DNA from: Roseiarcus sp963832305
Lineage (GTDB): Bacteria; Pseudomonadota; Alphaproteobacteria; Rhizobiales; Beijerinckiaceae
DNA length: 64,000 bases
Direction: 5' to 3'
Assembly (NCBI GenBank): GCA_963832305.1
Contig: CAWHTU010000013.1
Span: forward strand, 76,149 to 140,148
Shown: positions 26,919 through 35,196 of the stretch, one piece after another
Layout: each line of letters starts with the position of its first letter
Position numbering within the stretch: position 1 is the stretch's first letter
Notes under the pieces: model-generated
Told to the model about the DNA's origin: nothing
The model's input: only the letters and a program-made list of their open reading frames with translations
Databases searched by the model: none
Made by a program: the position numbers and the translations under genes

Positions 26919-27320
26919 ATGCGCATGACCCCTTATCTCTATTTCAAAGGCGCCTGCGAGAACGCGCTCGCGTTCTACACCGACTGCGGGCTCGGCAAGG
27001 TCATTGATCTAAGGAGTAACGCCGGGACTCCGACGGAAGGGTGCGACGGCGGCGCTTGGCGCGAGAAGGTCCTTCATTCGCTTTTCGAAGGCGATGGCGT
27101 TCGTTTCTTCGCTTCGGACGGTCCAGACTCGGAGCCGATGAAAGGCAGCGCCTTGATGATCGAGGCGAAGCACGGCGACGCCGCTGCCCTCTTCGCGCGC
27201 TTGAGCGACGGCGGGCGCGTGACGGTTCCATTCGCGAAGCAGTTCTGGGGCGATCTCTACGGCAATTTCACCGACCGTTTCGGCGTCCAGTGGGTGATCA
27301 TTGTCCTGCCGAACGGGTGA
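26919..27320 (+). CDS. VOC superfamily (PhnB/glyoxalase-like) protein
   Basis: A 133-residue protein of the vicinal oxygen chelate fold, PhnB-like subgroup. TPYLYFKGACENALAFYTDC is the usual first strand-helix. LMIEAKHGDAAALFARLSDGG, FAKQFWGDLYGNFTDRFGVQW and a final strand follow. The typical PhnB glutamine/histidine metal sites are only partly visible, so enzymatic activity is uncertain. ACAGGAGCC precedes the ATG at 26919. It lies between petA and trmD on the same strand. Confidence 0.85.
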   Translation: MRMTPYLYFKGACENALAFYTDCGLGKVIDLRSNAGTPTEGCDGGAWREKVLHSLFEGDGVRFFASDGPDSEPMKGSALMIEAKHGDAAALFARLSDGGRVTVPFAKQFWGDLYGNFTDRFGVQWVIIVLPNG

Positions 27321-27394
27321 CGGGAGGCGCTCGTGTTCGGGCGTTGCGGACCTCCCAGTGAAAGAATTTGACGGCCCGTGCTAGGGCAAACTCG

Positions 27395-28075
27395 ATGTTC
27401 CGCGCAACCATCCTCACCCTCTTTCCCGCGATGTTCCCGGGCCCGCTCGGTCAGTCGCTTGCGGGCGAAGCGCTGGCGCGTAACCTGTGGTCGCTCGAGG
27501 CGCTCGACATTCGTGAGCACGGGATCGGCCGCCATCGCGCCGTCGACGACACGCCGGCCGGCGGGGGACCCGGCATGGTGATGCGCGCCGACGTGCTGGC
27601 GGCGAGCCTCGACGCGGCGGCCGCGCCCGGCGACCCGAGGGCGCGGCTTATCATGAGCCCGCGCGGAAAACCGTTCACGCAGAAGCGGGCCCGCGAATGG
27701 GCGGCGGGGCCGGGGCTTGTCATCCTCTGTCCGCGCTTCGAGGGCGTGGATGAGCGCGTGATCGAGGCGCGGGGGCTCATCGAGGTCTCGGCCGGCGACT
27801 ATGTGCTCTCAGGCGGCGAGATCGCGGCGCTCGCCGTGCTCGACGCTTGTGTGCGGCTCATTCCCGGCGTGATGGGCAAACAGGCCTCGGGCGAAGAGGA
27901 GAGCTTCGAGAGCGGCCTGCTCGAATATCCGCACTACACGCGGCCGCGCGAATGGGAAGGGCGCATAATTCCAGACGTGCTGCTCTCAGGCGACCACGCG
28001 AAGATCGCCGAATGGCGCCGCCATGAGGCCGAGCGGATCACGAAGGAGCGAAGGCCGGACTTGACGGAACCTTAG
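27395..28075 (+). CDS. trmD: tRNA (guanine-N1-)-methyltransferase TrmD
   Basis: Methylates G37 of tRNAs using S-adenosylmethionine and prevents frameshifting. I chose the ATG at 27395 (226 residues, MFRATILTLFPAMFPGPLG) because the family begins exactly there. A GTG/TTG-type frame extends nine codons upstream. The SPOUT knot motifs are LIMSPRGKPFTQKRAREWA, LCPRFEGVDERVIEA and VLSGGEIAALAVLDACVRLIPG. In most proteobacteria rplS follows at once. Here the ATPase-cyclase gene takes that place. Confidence 0.96.
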   Translation: MFRATILTLFPAMFPGPLGQSLAGEALARNLWSLEALDIREHGIGRHRAVDDTPAGGGPGMVMRADVLAASLDAAAAPGDPRARLIMSPRGKPFTQKRAREWAAGPGLVILCPRFEGVDERVIEARGLIEVSAGDYVLSGGEIAALAVLDACVRLIPGVMGKQASGEEESFESGLLEYPHYTRPREWEGRIIPDVLLSGDHAKIAEWRRHEAERITKERRPDLTEP

Positions 28076-28172
28076 TACGGGCCAAACTCATCAGGGCCAT
28101 ATTACTGGTCGCGCAGCCTCACACCACCAGCGACCCGACAGTCAGCAGATTCATTTTTTGTAGGAGTGCGGG

Positions 28173-30290
28173 ATGCCCGCATGGGTCGAAGACGCTCAAC
28201 AGCTCACCGAACTGAGAGATTTGAGCAACTCGCAGAGCTCGGTATTGCTTCGCACATCCGAAGTCGAGGAATTCCTTTCGAATGTGAATCTGTCCTCCCA
28301 CGCTTTGGTCGCGCCGAAGGGGTTCGGCAAGACGTTTGTACTGAAACTGAAGCGCGTCTCCTTGCAGGAGGACGACTACAGGTGTTTTCCTTTTTCGCCC
28401 ATCGTCGATCGGCCGAGCAACAAGCCGCCAATTTTACCCAATGAAATCATAAACGTTCTGGAGAGCAGCGATAACTGGGAGACATTGTGGAATATCGCGT
28501 TTTCGATATGCCTGATTAAGGGCTACCAGGATGACGATGACGTTCGTCGTCAGCTCGACGAATTGCTGGAGGCGAATGATTTACCGCCAACCTTGCTGAC
28601 GATCCTGACCCATCCGCATATCACCAGACCGTTCGACATCTTGCACGATTGCTTGGCGGCCCAGCGTAACGAGATATTCTCGATCATGCGGGCGGCCCAG
28701 CAGGTCACGCGGATCTTTGCAACAATTCATAAGCAGGCCGGCATATTCGTCGATAATATCGATGAGTATCTGATCCATTACATAAATTTTTCTTATCTGC
28801 GCCGGAACGACGTCCATGAACGATTTGTGCGGATTTGGCACGCCGGGCAAATTGGCGCGTGGCTGGCGTTAAGGCGACTGCACGGAATCAATCCCCACGT
28901 CCGTATATTTGTGTCTATTCGGAAAGAAGCCTACCAGCACGCGGCGCAGAACGAACCTCAGTTCTCAAACCTAAGGTCATTCCGGCGAGAATTACGCTAC
29001 AGAATGGAGGACATAAAACAAATCATAGAAAACAATATCGCCATCGTTCCGAAGAGCGATCTGGTGGATAGAACGAACGAAGATCCCATGCTTCGCTTTC
29101 TGGGGCCGAAAAACGAATTCATCTCCAACGCCGGGACCGTGAGACAAGAGCGGGCGATGGACTATTGGATTCGGCACTGCTCACTGAGGCCGAGAGACGC
29201 AATTGTGATCGGCAAGGAAATCAGCCTCATCGGCGTCAAGAGGAGGAATCGGCAGGAAATCCGCAACGCGATCAACTCTGCCGCAGCGGAGCGAGTGGAG
29301 ACCTTGTTCAATGAGGTGAGCCCGTTTTTCAGCGCGCTCTACCCGGAGATATTTCCGCAGGTCATCAAGTCTAACGTATTGACCTACGACCAGCTTGTCG
29401 AAGCGTCGGCGGCTTATACGGACATTGCTGCGAGGCAATACGGGATCGAGGGCGAGGCTGCGCAACATCCTTTCTGCGCGCTCTACGCCTTGGGACTGGT
29501 CGGGATTGTCCAGCAGAGTCGGGATGATCCAGCCCGGTTGGTTCAGAAGTTCGCCCCTGTAGGGGAAATCGCGTTCGGCCAAATCCATGTCCTGCCGCGG
29601 GCCGAGACCTATCTGATCCATCCATCGCTGAGCGACTTCATCACTCGGCGAAACGTTGCGTTCCTGAAGGAGTTGAATAGGCACAACGTAATCGGCGACG
29701 AGCTCGAGTGGAGGCCCGAAGAAAGCATCCGGTTCGTCGCCGTCGGCGACATTCGAGGCTACAGGGAGAACGTTGTCCAAAACTCCGGCAAGTCGCAGAC
29801 CTTTGACAAATATTGGCGTGATTTATTCCGGCAGTTCACGCATGATTTGGACTACGCCAATACGTCGCAGGGCGACTCTTTGGTCTTGGCCGATCGCAGT
29901 CCGGGAAGGCTGCTGCGCGCCGCGATAGGACTTGGCGCCCAACTGGGTGTCTCCGGATACAACTTGCAGATCCGGACCGGGGCCCATAGCGGCTTCTGGA
30001 AGCTGAATCCCGCTCTGGAAGGCTCGCAGCATCTCGAAATTTCCGACATTGTCGTCGTCGCCGCGCGCATCGAACCTCTGGCGAAACCGGGAGATATTCT
30101 GCTGTCGCAACAATTCGTCGACGACGCCCGGCGATATGGATACGACTTTGAGGGAGACCTGCCGGTGCCCATCGACCAGGATTATGTCGGGCCGGAGCGA
30201 TATCAGGCTGAAGACGGCGTCCTGATTTCGAAGGAGAGGGAGGCCGAGCAGCGGATGCAGATCTATCTGATCCGAAGACCGCCCGTTTGA
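28173..30290 (+). CDS. P-loop NTPase fused to a class III nucleotidyl-cyclase-like domain
   Basis: A 705-residue protein, complete, with GTAGGAG before the ATG. Residues 40-340 look like a P-loop NTPase: Walker A ALVAPKGFGKT (44-54, Ala in place of the first Gly), Walker B-like GIFVDNIDEYL (190-200) and a following strand VRIFVSIRKEAY (243-254) as in STAND/Sll1717-like ATPases. Residues about 518-700 resemble a cyclase homology domain: metal Asp526 in FVAVGDIRGY, Asp568 in SQGDSLVLAD, LQIRTGAHSG (598-606) and ISDIVVVAARIEPLAKPGDI (623-642). Arg632 matches the transition-state arginine. The transition-state Asn is Val628, so catalysis or product is uncertain. The middle (about 340-515) is helical with no known domain. 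Codons are visibly A/T-richer than the neighbours'. Function unknown: nucleotide signalling or defence are inferences. Confidence 0.8.
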   Translation: MPAWVEDAQQLTELRDLSNSQSSVLLRTSEVEEFLSNVNLSSHALVAPKGFGKTFVLKLKRVSLQEDDYRCFPFSPIVDRPSNKPPILPNEIINVLESSDNWETLWNIAFSICLIKGYQDDDDVRRQLDELLEANDLPPTLLTILTHPHITRPFDILHDCLAAQRNEIFSIMRAAQQVTRIFATIHKQAGIFVDNIDEYLIHYINFSYLRRNDVHERFVRIWHAGQIGAWLALRRLHGINPHVRIFVSIRKEAYQHAAQNEPQFSNLRSFRRELRYRMEDIKQIIENNIAIVPKSDLVDRTNEDPMLRFLGPKNEFISNAGTVRQERAMDYWIRHCSLRPRDAIVIGKEISLIGVKRRNRQEIRNAINSAAAERVETLFNEVSPFFSALYPEIFPQVIKSNVLTYDQLVEASAAYTDIAARQYGIEGEAAQHPFCALYALGLVGIVQQSRDDPARLVQKFAPVGEIAFGQIHVLPRAETYLIHPSLSDFITRRNVAFLKELNRHNVIGDELEWRPEESIRFVAVGDIRGYRENVVQNSGKSQTFDKYWRDLFRQFTHDLDYANTSQGDSLVLADRSPGRLLRAAIGLGAQLGVSGYNLQIRTGAHSGFWKLNPALEGSQHLEISDIVVVAARIEPLAKPGDILLSQQFVDDARRYGYDFEGDLPVPIDQDYVGPERYQAEDGVLISKEREAEQRMQIYLIRRPPV

Positions 30291-30386
30291 AACTGGGCTC
30301 GTCGAGGCTTCGGGAACGAAAGGCGCGTACGACCCGAACTTCGTCGGCAAAGGACATGCGCGGGCAGGCAGCAGAGTAGACGACCG

Positions 30387-31268
30387 CTAGCGCGTCGGCA
30401 CCGGATGCTCGCCGCGGTAGTCGTAGAAGCCGCGCTGGGTCTTGCGGCCGAGCCAGCCGGCCTCGACGTATTTCACCAGCAGCGGACAGGGACGGTATTT
30501 CGAGTCCGCCAAGCCCTCATGCAGCACCTGCATGACGGCGAGACAGGTGTCGAGGCCGATGAAGTCGGCGAGCTGCAGCGGCCCCATCGGATGATTGGCG
30601 CCGAGACGCATCGCAGTGTCGATCGCCTCGACCGAGCCGACGCCCTCGTAGAGCGTATAGACCGCCTCGTTGATCATCGGCAGCAGGATGCGGTTGACGA
30701 TGAAGGCGGGGAAATCCTCCGACATCGTCGCCGTCTTGCCGAGCCGGACGACGAACGCCTTCGCGGCCTCGAACGTGTCGTCCTTGGTTGCGATGCCGCG
30801 GATCAGCTCGACGAGCTGCATCCGCGGGACCGGGTTCATGAAATGGATGCCGATGAAGCGCTCGGGATTGGACGTGACCGAGGCGAGCCGGGTGATCGAG
30901 ATCGACGAGGTGTTGGAGGCGACGATGGCGTCGGGCTTGAGAAAGGAGCGCAGCGCGGTGAAGATCTTGCGCTTGACGTCTTCGTTCTCGGAAGCCGCCT
31001 CGACCACGAGATCGCAGTGACCGAGCTTGTCGAGAGTCGGGGCGACATGGATGCGGTCGAGGATCGCCCTGCGATCCGCCTCGTCCATCTGCCCCTTGGA
31101 CACTTGGCGTGACAGGTGGCCGTTGATGGTCGCTAGCGCCGCGTTGATGCGCTCCTCGGCGACGTCGTTGAGGGAGACGTTCAATCCCGCCTGGGCCGCG
31201 ACCTCGGCGATGCCGGCGCCCATCTGCCCGGCGCCGATGATGCCGACCGTCTCGATGTTGAGTGTCAT
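30387..31268 (-). CDS. 3-hydroxybutyryl-CoA / 3-hydroxyacyl-CoA dehydrogenase
   Basis: NAD-dependent oxidation of 3-hydroxyacyl-CoA (293 residues from the ATG at 31266-31268). The NAD-binding loop is VGIIGAGQMGAGIAEVAAQAG. CDLVVEAASENEDVKRKIF, SNTSSISITRLAS and GIHFMNPVPRMQLVELIRG hold the catalytic histidine and neighbours. The C-terminal domain has FPAFIVNRILLPMINEAVY and GANHPMGPLQLADFIGLDT. This is the Hbd/PaaH group, often used in butyrate or poly-hydroxybutyrate metabolism. It lies downstream of etfB-etfA on the same strand, a common grouping. Confidence 0.94.
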   Translation of the reverse strand: MTLNIETVGIIGAGQMGAGIAEVAAQAGLNVSLNDVAEERINAALATINGHLSRQVSKGQMDEADRRAILDRIHVAPTLDKLGHCDLVVEAASENEDVKRKIFTALRSFLKPDAIVASNTSSISITRLASVTSNPERFIGIHFMNPVPRMQLVELIRGIATKDDTFEAAKAFVVRLGKTATMSEDFPAFIVNRILLPMINEAVYTLYEGVGSVEAIDTAMRLGANHPMGPLQLADFIGLDTCLAVMQVLHEGLADSKYRPCPLLVKYVEAGWLGRKTQRGFYDYRGEHPVPTR

Positions 31269-31324
31269 ATTTCTGTCCAGCAAACGGCCGAAGCCGGCCG
31301 GGGATCATAGACGAGCAGCGGGGA

Positions 31325-31348
31325 GCGTCCAGTCGGACGCCCTTTTTT
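31325..31348 (+). terminator. Terminator-like hairpin facing the plus strand between etfA and the dehydrogenase gene
   Basis: GCGTCC-AGTC-GGACGC (31325-31340) followed by CCTTTTTT. The T-run is on the plus strand, but both flanking genes are on the minus strand, so it would end antisense or read-through transcripts coming from the left. Confidence 0.4.
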
Positions 31349-31366
31349 CATAGGTGAGGCCGGACG

Positions 31367-32311
31367 TTAGCGCCCGATCTTGGTTAGTTCCGCCGCGAGC
31401 TCGGGCAGCGCGGTGTAAAGATCGGCGACGAGGCCGTAATCGGCGACCTGGAAGATCGGCGCCTCCTCGTCCTTGTTGATCGCGACGATGACTTTCGAAT
31501 CCTTCATTCCCGCCAGATGCTGGATCGCCCCCGAGATGCCGACCGCGATATAGAGTTCCGGCGCAACGACCTTGCCCGTCTGGCCGACCTGCCAGTCGTT
31601 GGGCGCGTAACCGGCGTCGACCGCGGCGCGGGACGCGCCCATCGCCGCGCCGAGCTTGTCGGCGACCGGCTCGATATAGGTCTTGAAATTCTCCGCCTTC
31701 TGCATCGCCCGGCCGCCGGAGATGATGATCCTGGCCGAAGTCAATTCCGGCCGGTCCGACTTGGCGAGCGCATCGCCGAGGAACGAGGACACCCCCGGAT
31801 CGGCGGCCGCGGCGACGGGCTCGACCGGCGCTGAGCCGCCCTGGCCGGTGGCGGCGAAGGACGCGGTGCGCACTGTGACGACAATCTTCGGATCGGTCGA
31901 TTCCACGGTCTGGATCGCGTTGCCGGCGTAGATCGGCCGCTCGAAGGTCTTCGGGCCGAGGACCTTGGTGATGTCGGAAACCTGCATCACGTCAAGCAGC
32001 GCGGCCACGCGCGGCGCGACGTTCTTGGCGCTTGCCGTCGAGGGCGCGACGATGGCGTCGTAACCGGGAGCGAGCGAAACGATCAGCGCCGCCAGCGGTT
32101 CGGCCAGTCCGTGGGCGTAGAGAGGATCGTCGGCCGCGCGCACTTTGGCTACGCCTTTCAGCTGAGCGGCCGCCGCTGCGGCGGCGCCGACGTTTTGGCC
32201 GGCTACGAGCACATCGACCGGAGCCCCGAGCTCAAGGGCGGCGGTTAGCGCGCGCGCGGTCGCGTCGTTCAATTGTCCGCCTGCGACCTCTGCCAGCAGA
32301 AGGGTGGCCAT
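31367..32311 (-). CDS. etfA: Electron transfer flavoprotein alpha subunit
   Basis: Binds FAD and passes electrons from acyl-CoA dehydrogenases to ETF-ubiquinone oxidoreductase (314 residues). The C-terminal FAD domain has YIAVGISGAIQHLAGMKDSK, VIVAINKDEEAPIFQVADYG and LVADLYTALPEL, the ETF-alpha signature. The N-terminal part has the ETF domain ALTAALELGAPVDVLVAGQN. It begins two bases after the etfB stop, so the two are one transcript. Confidence 0.96.
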   Translation of the reverse strand: MATLLLAEVAGGQLNDATARALTAALELGAPVDVLVAGQNVGAAAAAAAQLKGVAKVRAADDPLYAHGLAEPLAALIVSLAPGYDAIVAPSTASAKNVAPRVAALLDVMQVSDITKVLGPKTFERPIYAGNAIQTVESTDPKIVVTVRTASFAATGQGGSAPVEPVAAAADPGVSSFLGDALAKSDRPELTSARIIISGGRAMQKAENFKTYIEPVADKLGAAMGASRAAVDAGYAPNDWQVGQTGKVVAPELYIAVGISGAIQHLAGMKDSKVIVAINKDEEAPIFQVADYGLVADLYTALPELAAELTKIGR

Positions 32312-32313
32312 CG

Positions 32314-33063
32314 TCAGATCACTCCCGCTTCATCGTGCAGCTTGGCGACCAGCTCCGCCACCGACTTGACCTTGACGCCGGCCTTGCGCCCAGAGGGTTC
32401 GGCCGTCTTCAGCACCTTGAGACGTGGCGAAACGTCGACCCCATAATCGGCCGGCGTCTTCTCCTCGATCGGCTTCTTCTTCGCCTTCATGATGTTGGGG
32501 AGCGATGCGTAGCGCGGCTCGTTCAGGCGCAAATCAGTCGTGACGATCGCTGGAAGCCTCAGGGACACGGTCTGCATGCCCCCGTCCACTTCGCGCGTGA
32601 CGTCGACAGACCCTTCGCCGACGACAACCTTGGAGGCGAACGTGCCCTGGCCCCAGCCGGTCAGCGCCCCCAACATCTGGCCGGTCTGGTTCGAGTTGTC
32701 GTCGATCGCCTGCTTGCCCATGATGACGAGCCCGGGTTGTTCGGCGTCGACGACGCCCTTGATGAGCTTGGCGACGGCGAGCGGCTCGGTGAGCGCGTCG
32801 GTCTTGATCAGGACGCCCCGATCGGCGCCCATGGCGAGCGCGGTGCGGATGGTTTCGCTCGCCTGCGCCGGGCCGATCGAGACGATGACCACCTCGCTCG
32901 CCTTGCCGGCTTCCTTCTGCCTCAGCGCCTCCTCGACCGCGATCTCGTCGAACGGATTCATCGACATCTTGACGTTGGCCAGCTCGACCCCCGAGCCGTC
33001 GGATTTGAGGCGAATCTTGATGTTGTAGTCGACCACCCGTTTGACGGGCACCAGAATCTTCAT
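32314..33063 (-). CDS. etfB: Electron transfer flavoprotein beta subunit
   Basis: AMP-binding partner of EtfA (249 residues). MKILVPVKRVVDYNIKIRLK opens the protein, then MSMNPFDEIAVEEALRQKE, VVIVSIGPAQASETIRTALA and MGADRGVLI (AMP-binding region). The ETF-beta signature VIMGKQAIDDNSNQTGQMLG follows. Order etfB-etfA-dehydrogenase on the minus strand. The 350-base gap upstream is shared with the divergent peptide-transporter operon. Confidence 0.96.
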   Translation of the reverse strand: MKILVPVKRVVDYNIKIRLKSDGSGVELANVKMSMNPFDEIAVEEALRQKEAGKASEVVIVSIGPAQASETIRTALAMGADRGVLIKTDALTEPLAVAKLIKGVVDAEQPGLVIMGKQAIDDNSNQTGQMLGALTGWGQGTFASKVVVGEGSVDVTREVDGGMQTVSLRLPAIVTTDLRLNEPRYASLPNIMKAKKKPIEEKTPADYGVDVSPRLKVLKTAEPSGRKAGVKVKSVAELVAKLHDEAGVI

Positions 33064-33413
33064 GGGCCGCAGAACTCCTGCCGAACTGGGCGTCCTCTTG
33101 GAAGCAATTTGAGGCGGAAACCCCTAATCTCGGCTCCAGCGCAAGTCAACGCGGGTCAAAACTCTGATTTCCCGCTGTCTAGAAATTCAATTCGTCAATT
33201 CAAAATTGGCGACCGTCCATGCCTGCAAGACATGCAGATCGCTGAGGAATTGGCCAGACTCGGCGCCGTCGTCGCGGAATTTTTCGCCGCGGGCCGCAGG
33301 ACAATTGACAGCGGCAAAAATCTGACGCCAAGTCGAGGAACGACGCGCCGCCGATAGAATAAGGGCCGATCGTTGTCTGGGGAAGGGCGCACTCTAACGA
33401 GGAACATTGTAAT
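33064..33413. other. Divergent promoter region between etfB and the peptide transporter
   Basis: About 350 bases without a supported gene. The middle (about 33165-33215) is A/T-rich with repeated TCAATT/TTCAAA words (AAATTCAATTCGTCAATTC), which probably include promoter elements for one or both flanking operons. ACGAGGAACATTGTAAT before 33414 supplies the ribosome site. Confidence 0.45.
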
Positions 33414-35003
33414 ATGAGCGAACTGGATTATTGGAACGGGCGCCTGCTCAAAGGCGCTGTCTCGCGTCGCGAGTTCATGGGCCGCGCCGCCGCTCTCGGC
33501 GCTTCGAGCCTCGCGATCTCGACAATGCTGGCGGGCGCGGATGCGCGCGCTGACGAAACGCCGAAGAAGGGCGGCGTGCTGAGGCTCGGTCTTGGCGGCG
33601 GCAGCACCACCGACAGCATCGACATCACCTCATACAACGATTCAGTGATGATCGACACCGGCCACGGTCTCTTCGACGGTATCGTCGAGTGGGGCCAGGA
33701 CGGCAGGCCGCATCCCGATCTGGCCGAGAGCTGGGAGCCGAAGAACGGGGCGAAGGACTGGGTCTTCAATCTGCGCAAGGGGATCAACTTCTCGAACGGC
33801 AAGGAATTCACCGCCGACGACGCGATCTACTCGCTCAACCTGCACCGCGGCGACACGAAGTCCGGCGGCGCGAGCACGTTCAAGCCGGTGACCGACATCA
33901 AGAAGCTGGACACGCACCAAATCCAGATCTCGCTGAACGGGCCGGACGCGGACCTGCCCTACGCGCTCACGGACTATCACGTGCACATGGTCCCCGACGG
34001 GTTCAAGGATTGGTCGAAACCGGTTGGCACGGGCGCGTTCAGCCTCGACAAGTTTGATCCGGGCGTACGCATCTCGCTCAAGAAGACCCGCGATTACTGG
34101 AAGCCGGATCGCGGCTGGCTCGACGGCATCGAGGTCACGGTCATCAACGACGGCTCGGCGCGGCTCAACGCGCTGATCTCCGGCCAGATCGACGCGATCA
34201 ATCGTGTGGACCACAAAGCGGTCGCCCTGCTCTCGAAGAGTCCCAAGCTTCAGGTTGTGAGAGCCTCGGGCGGCTGGCACGCCGTGATGGCCATGCAGTG
34301 CGACAAGGCGCCCTTCGACAATCCCGACATCCGCATGGCGATGAAGCTTGCGACCGACCGCGAGCAGATCCTCAAGGCGCTGTTCAGCGGCTACGGCACG
34401 GTTGGCAACGATCACCCGATCCCGCCGAACGATCCGTATTTCAACAAGGACCTGCCCCAACGCAAATACGATCCCGACAAGGCCGCCACCGCGTTCAAGA
34501 AGGCCGGCCTCACCGATCCGAAGATTCTGCTGCAAGCCTCCGACGCGGCGTTCAACGGCGCCGTTGACGAAGGCGCGCTCCTGCAGGCCAGCGCCAGCAA
34601 GGCAGGAATCAAGGTTGATTTGAAGAAGGAGCCCGCCGACGGCTTCTGGGACAACGTCTGGCTCAAGGGCGCGTTCGTCTCGAGCTACTGGGGCGGACGC
34701 GCGGCGGCGACGCAGATGCTTTCGGTCGCCTACGCGGCCGGGGCTCCCTGGAACGAAACCCACTGGAACAACGAGAAGTTCGAGAAGCTCCTCGCCGACG
34801 CCCGCGGCGAGACCGACGAAGACAAGCGCCGGCCTTACATCTGGGAAATGCAGGCGATGCTCAACGAGCAGGGCGGCGCGATCATCCCCGTATTCAAGGA
34901 TTGGCTCGACGCGCACCTCGACAAAGTCGGCGGGCATACGCCGCACGGCGGCTTCGACATGGACAACGGCTATATCATGCAGAAGGCGTGGCTCAAGAGC
35001 TGA
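33414..35003 (+). CDS. Dipeptide/oligopeptide ABC transporter substrate-binding protein
   Basis: SBP_bac_5 family periplasmic binding protein, 529 residues, with a Tat signal VSRREFMGRAAALGASSLAI. Family features are GGVLRLGLGGGSTTDSID, DWVFNLRKGINFSNGKEFTA, ALKYKL-like lobe segments and the C-terminal YIWEMQAMLNEQGGAIIP. It starts a four-gene plus-strand operon with two permeases and a double ATPase. The ligand is probably a peptide or similar amine-bearing compound. Close specificity cannot be read from sequence. Confidence 0.93.
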   Translation: MSELDYWNGRLLKGAVSRREFMGRAAALGASSLAISTMLAGADARADETPKKGGVLRLGLGGGSTTDSIDITSYNDSVMIDTGHGLFDGIVEWGQDGRPHPDLAESWEPKNGAKDWVFNLRKGINFSNGKEFTADDAIYSLNLHRGDTKSGGASTFKPVTDIKKLDTHQIQISLNGPDADLPYALTDYHVHMVPDGFKDWSKPVGTGAFSLDKFDPGVRISLKKTRDYWKPDRGWLDGIEVTVINDGSARLNALISGQIDAINRVDHKAVALLSKSPKLQVVRASGGWHAVMAMQCDKAPFDNPDIRMAMKLATDREQILKALFSGYGTVGNDHPIPPNDPYFNKDLPQRKYDPDKAATAFKKAGLTDPKILLQASDAAFNGAVDEGALLQASASKAGIKVDLKKEPADGFWDNVWLKGAFVSSYWGGRAAATQMLSVAYAAGAPWNETHWNNEKFEKLLADARGETDEDKRRPYIWEMQAMLNEQGGAIIPVFKDWLDAHLDKVGGHTPHGGFDMDNGYIMQKAWLKS

Positions 35004-35196
35004 CCGCGTTTGCGCCGCGTCCGCCTTCGTTGGCGGGTGCGGTTCGAATTCAGCGACTTACGCCGGCCGCGCGGACAAAGCGGTCGGCGGCAAGCCGAGC
35101 CAACGTCGCGGAGGAGAGAAGGCGTCGGAGGCACGCAACGACAATCGGCGGTGAAAGCAGCAGCGAGGCTCAAGGTAAGGTGAGGGAACCCGCGTT

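Noticed and set aside
32032..33357. 441-codon open frame on the plus strand opposite etfA and etfB
   Set aside because: Antisense shadow; the etf genes are unmistakable on the minus strand.
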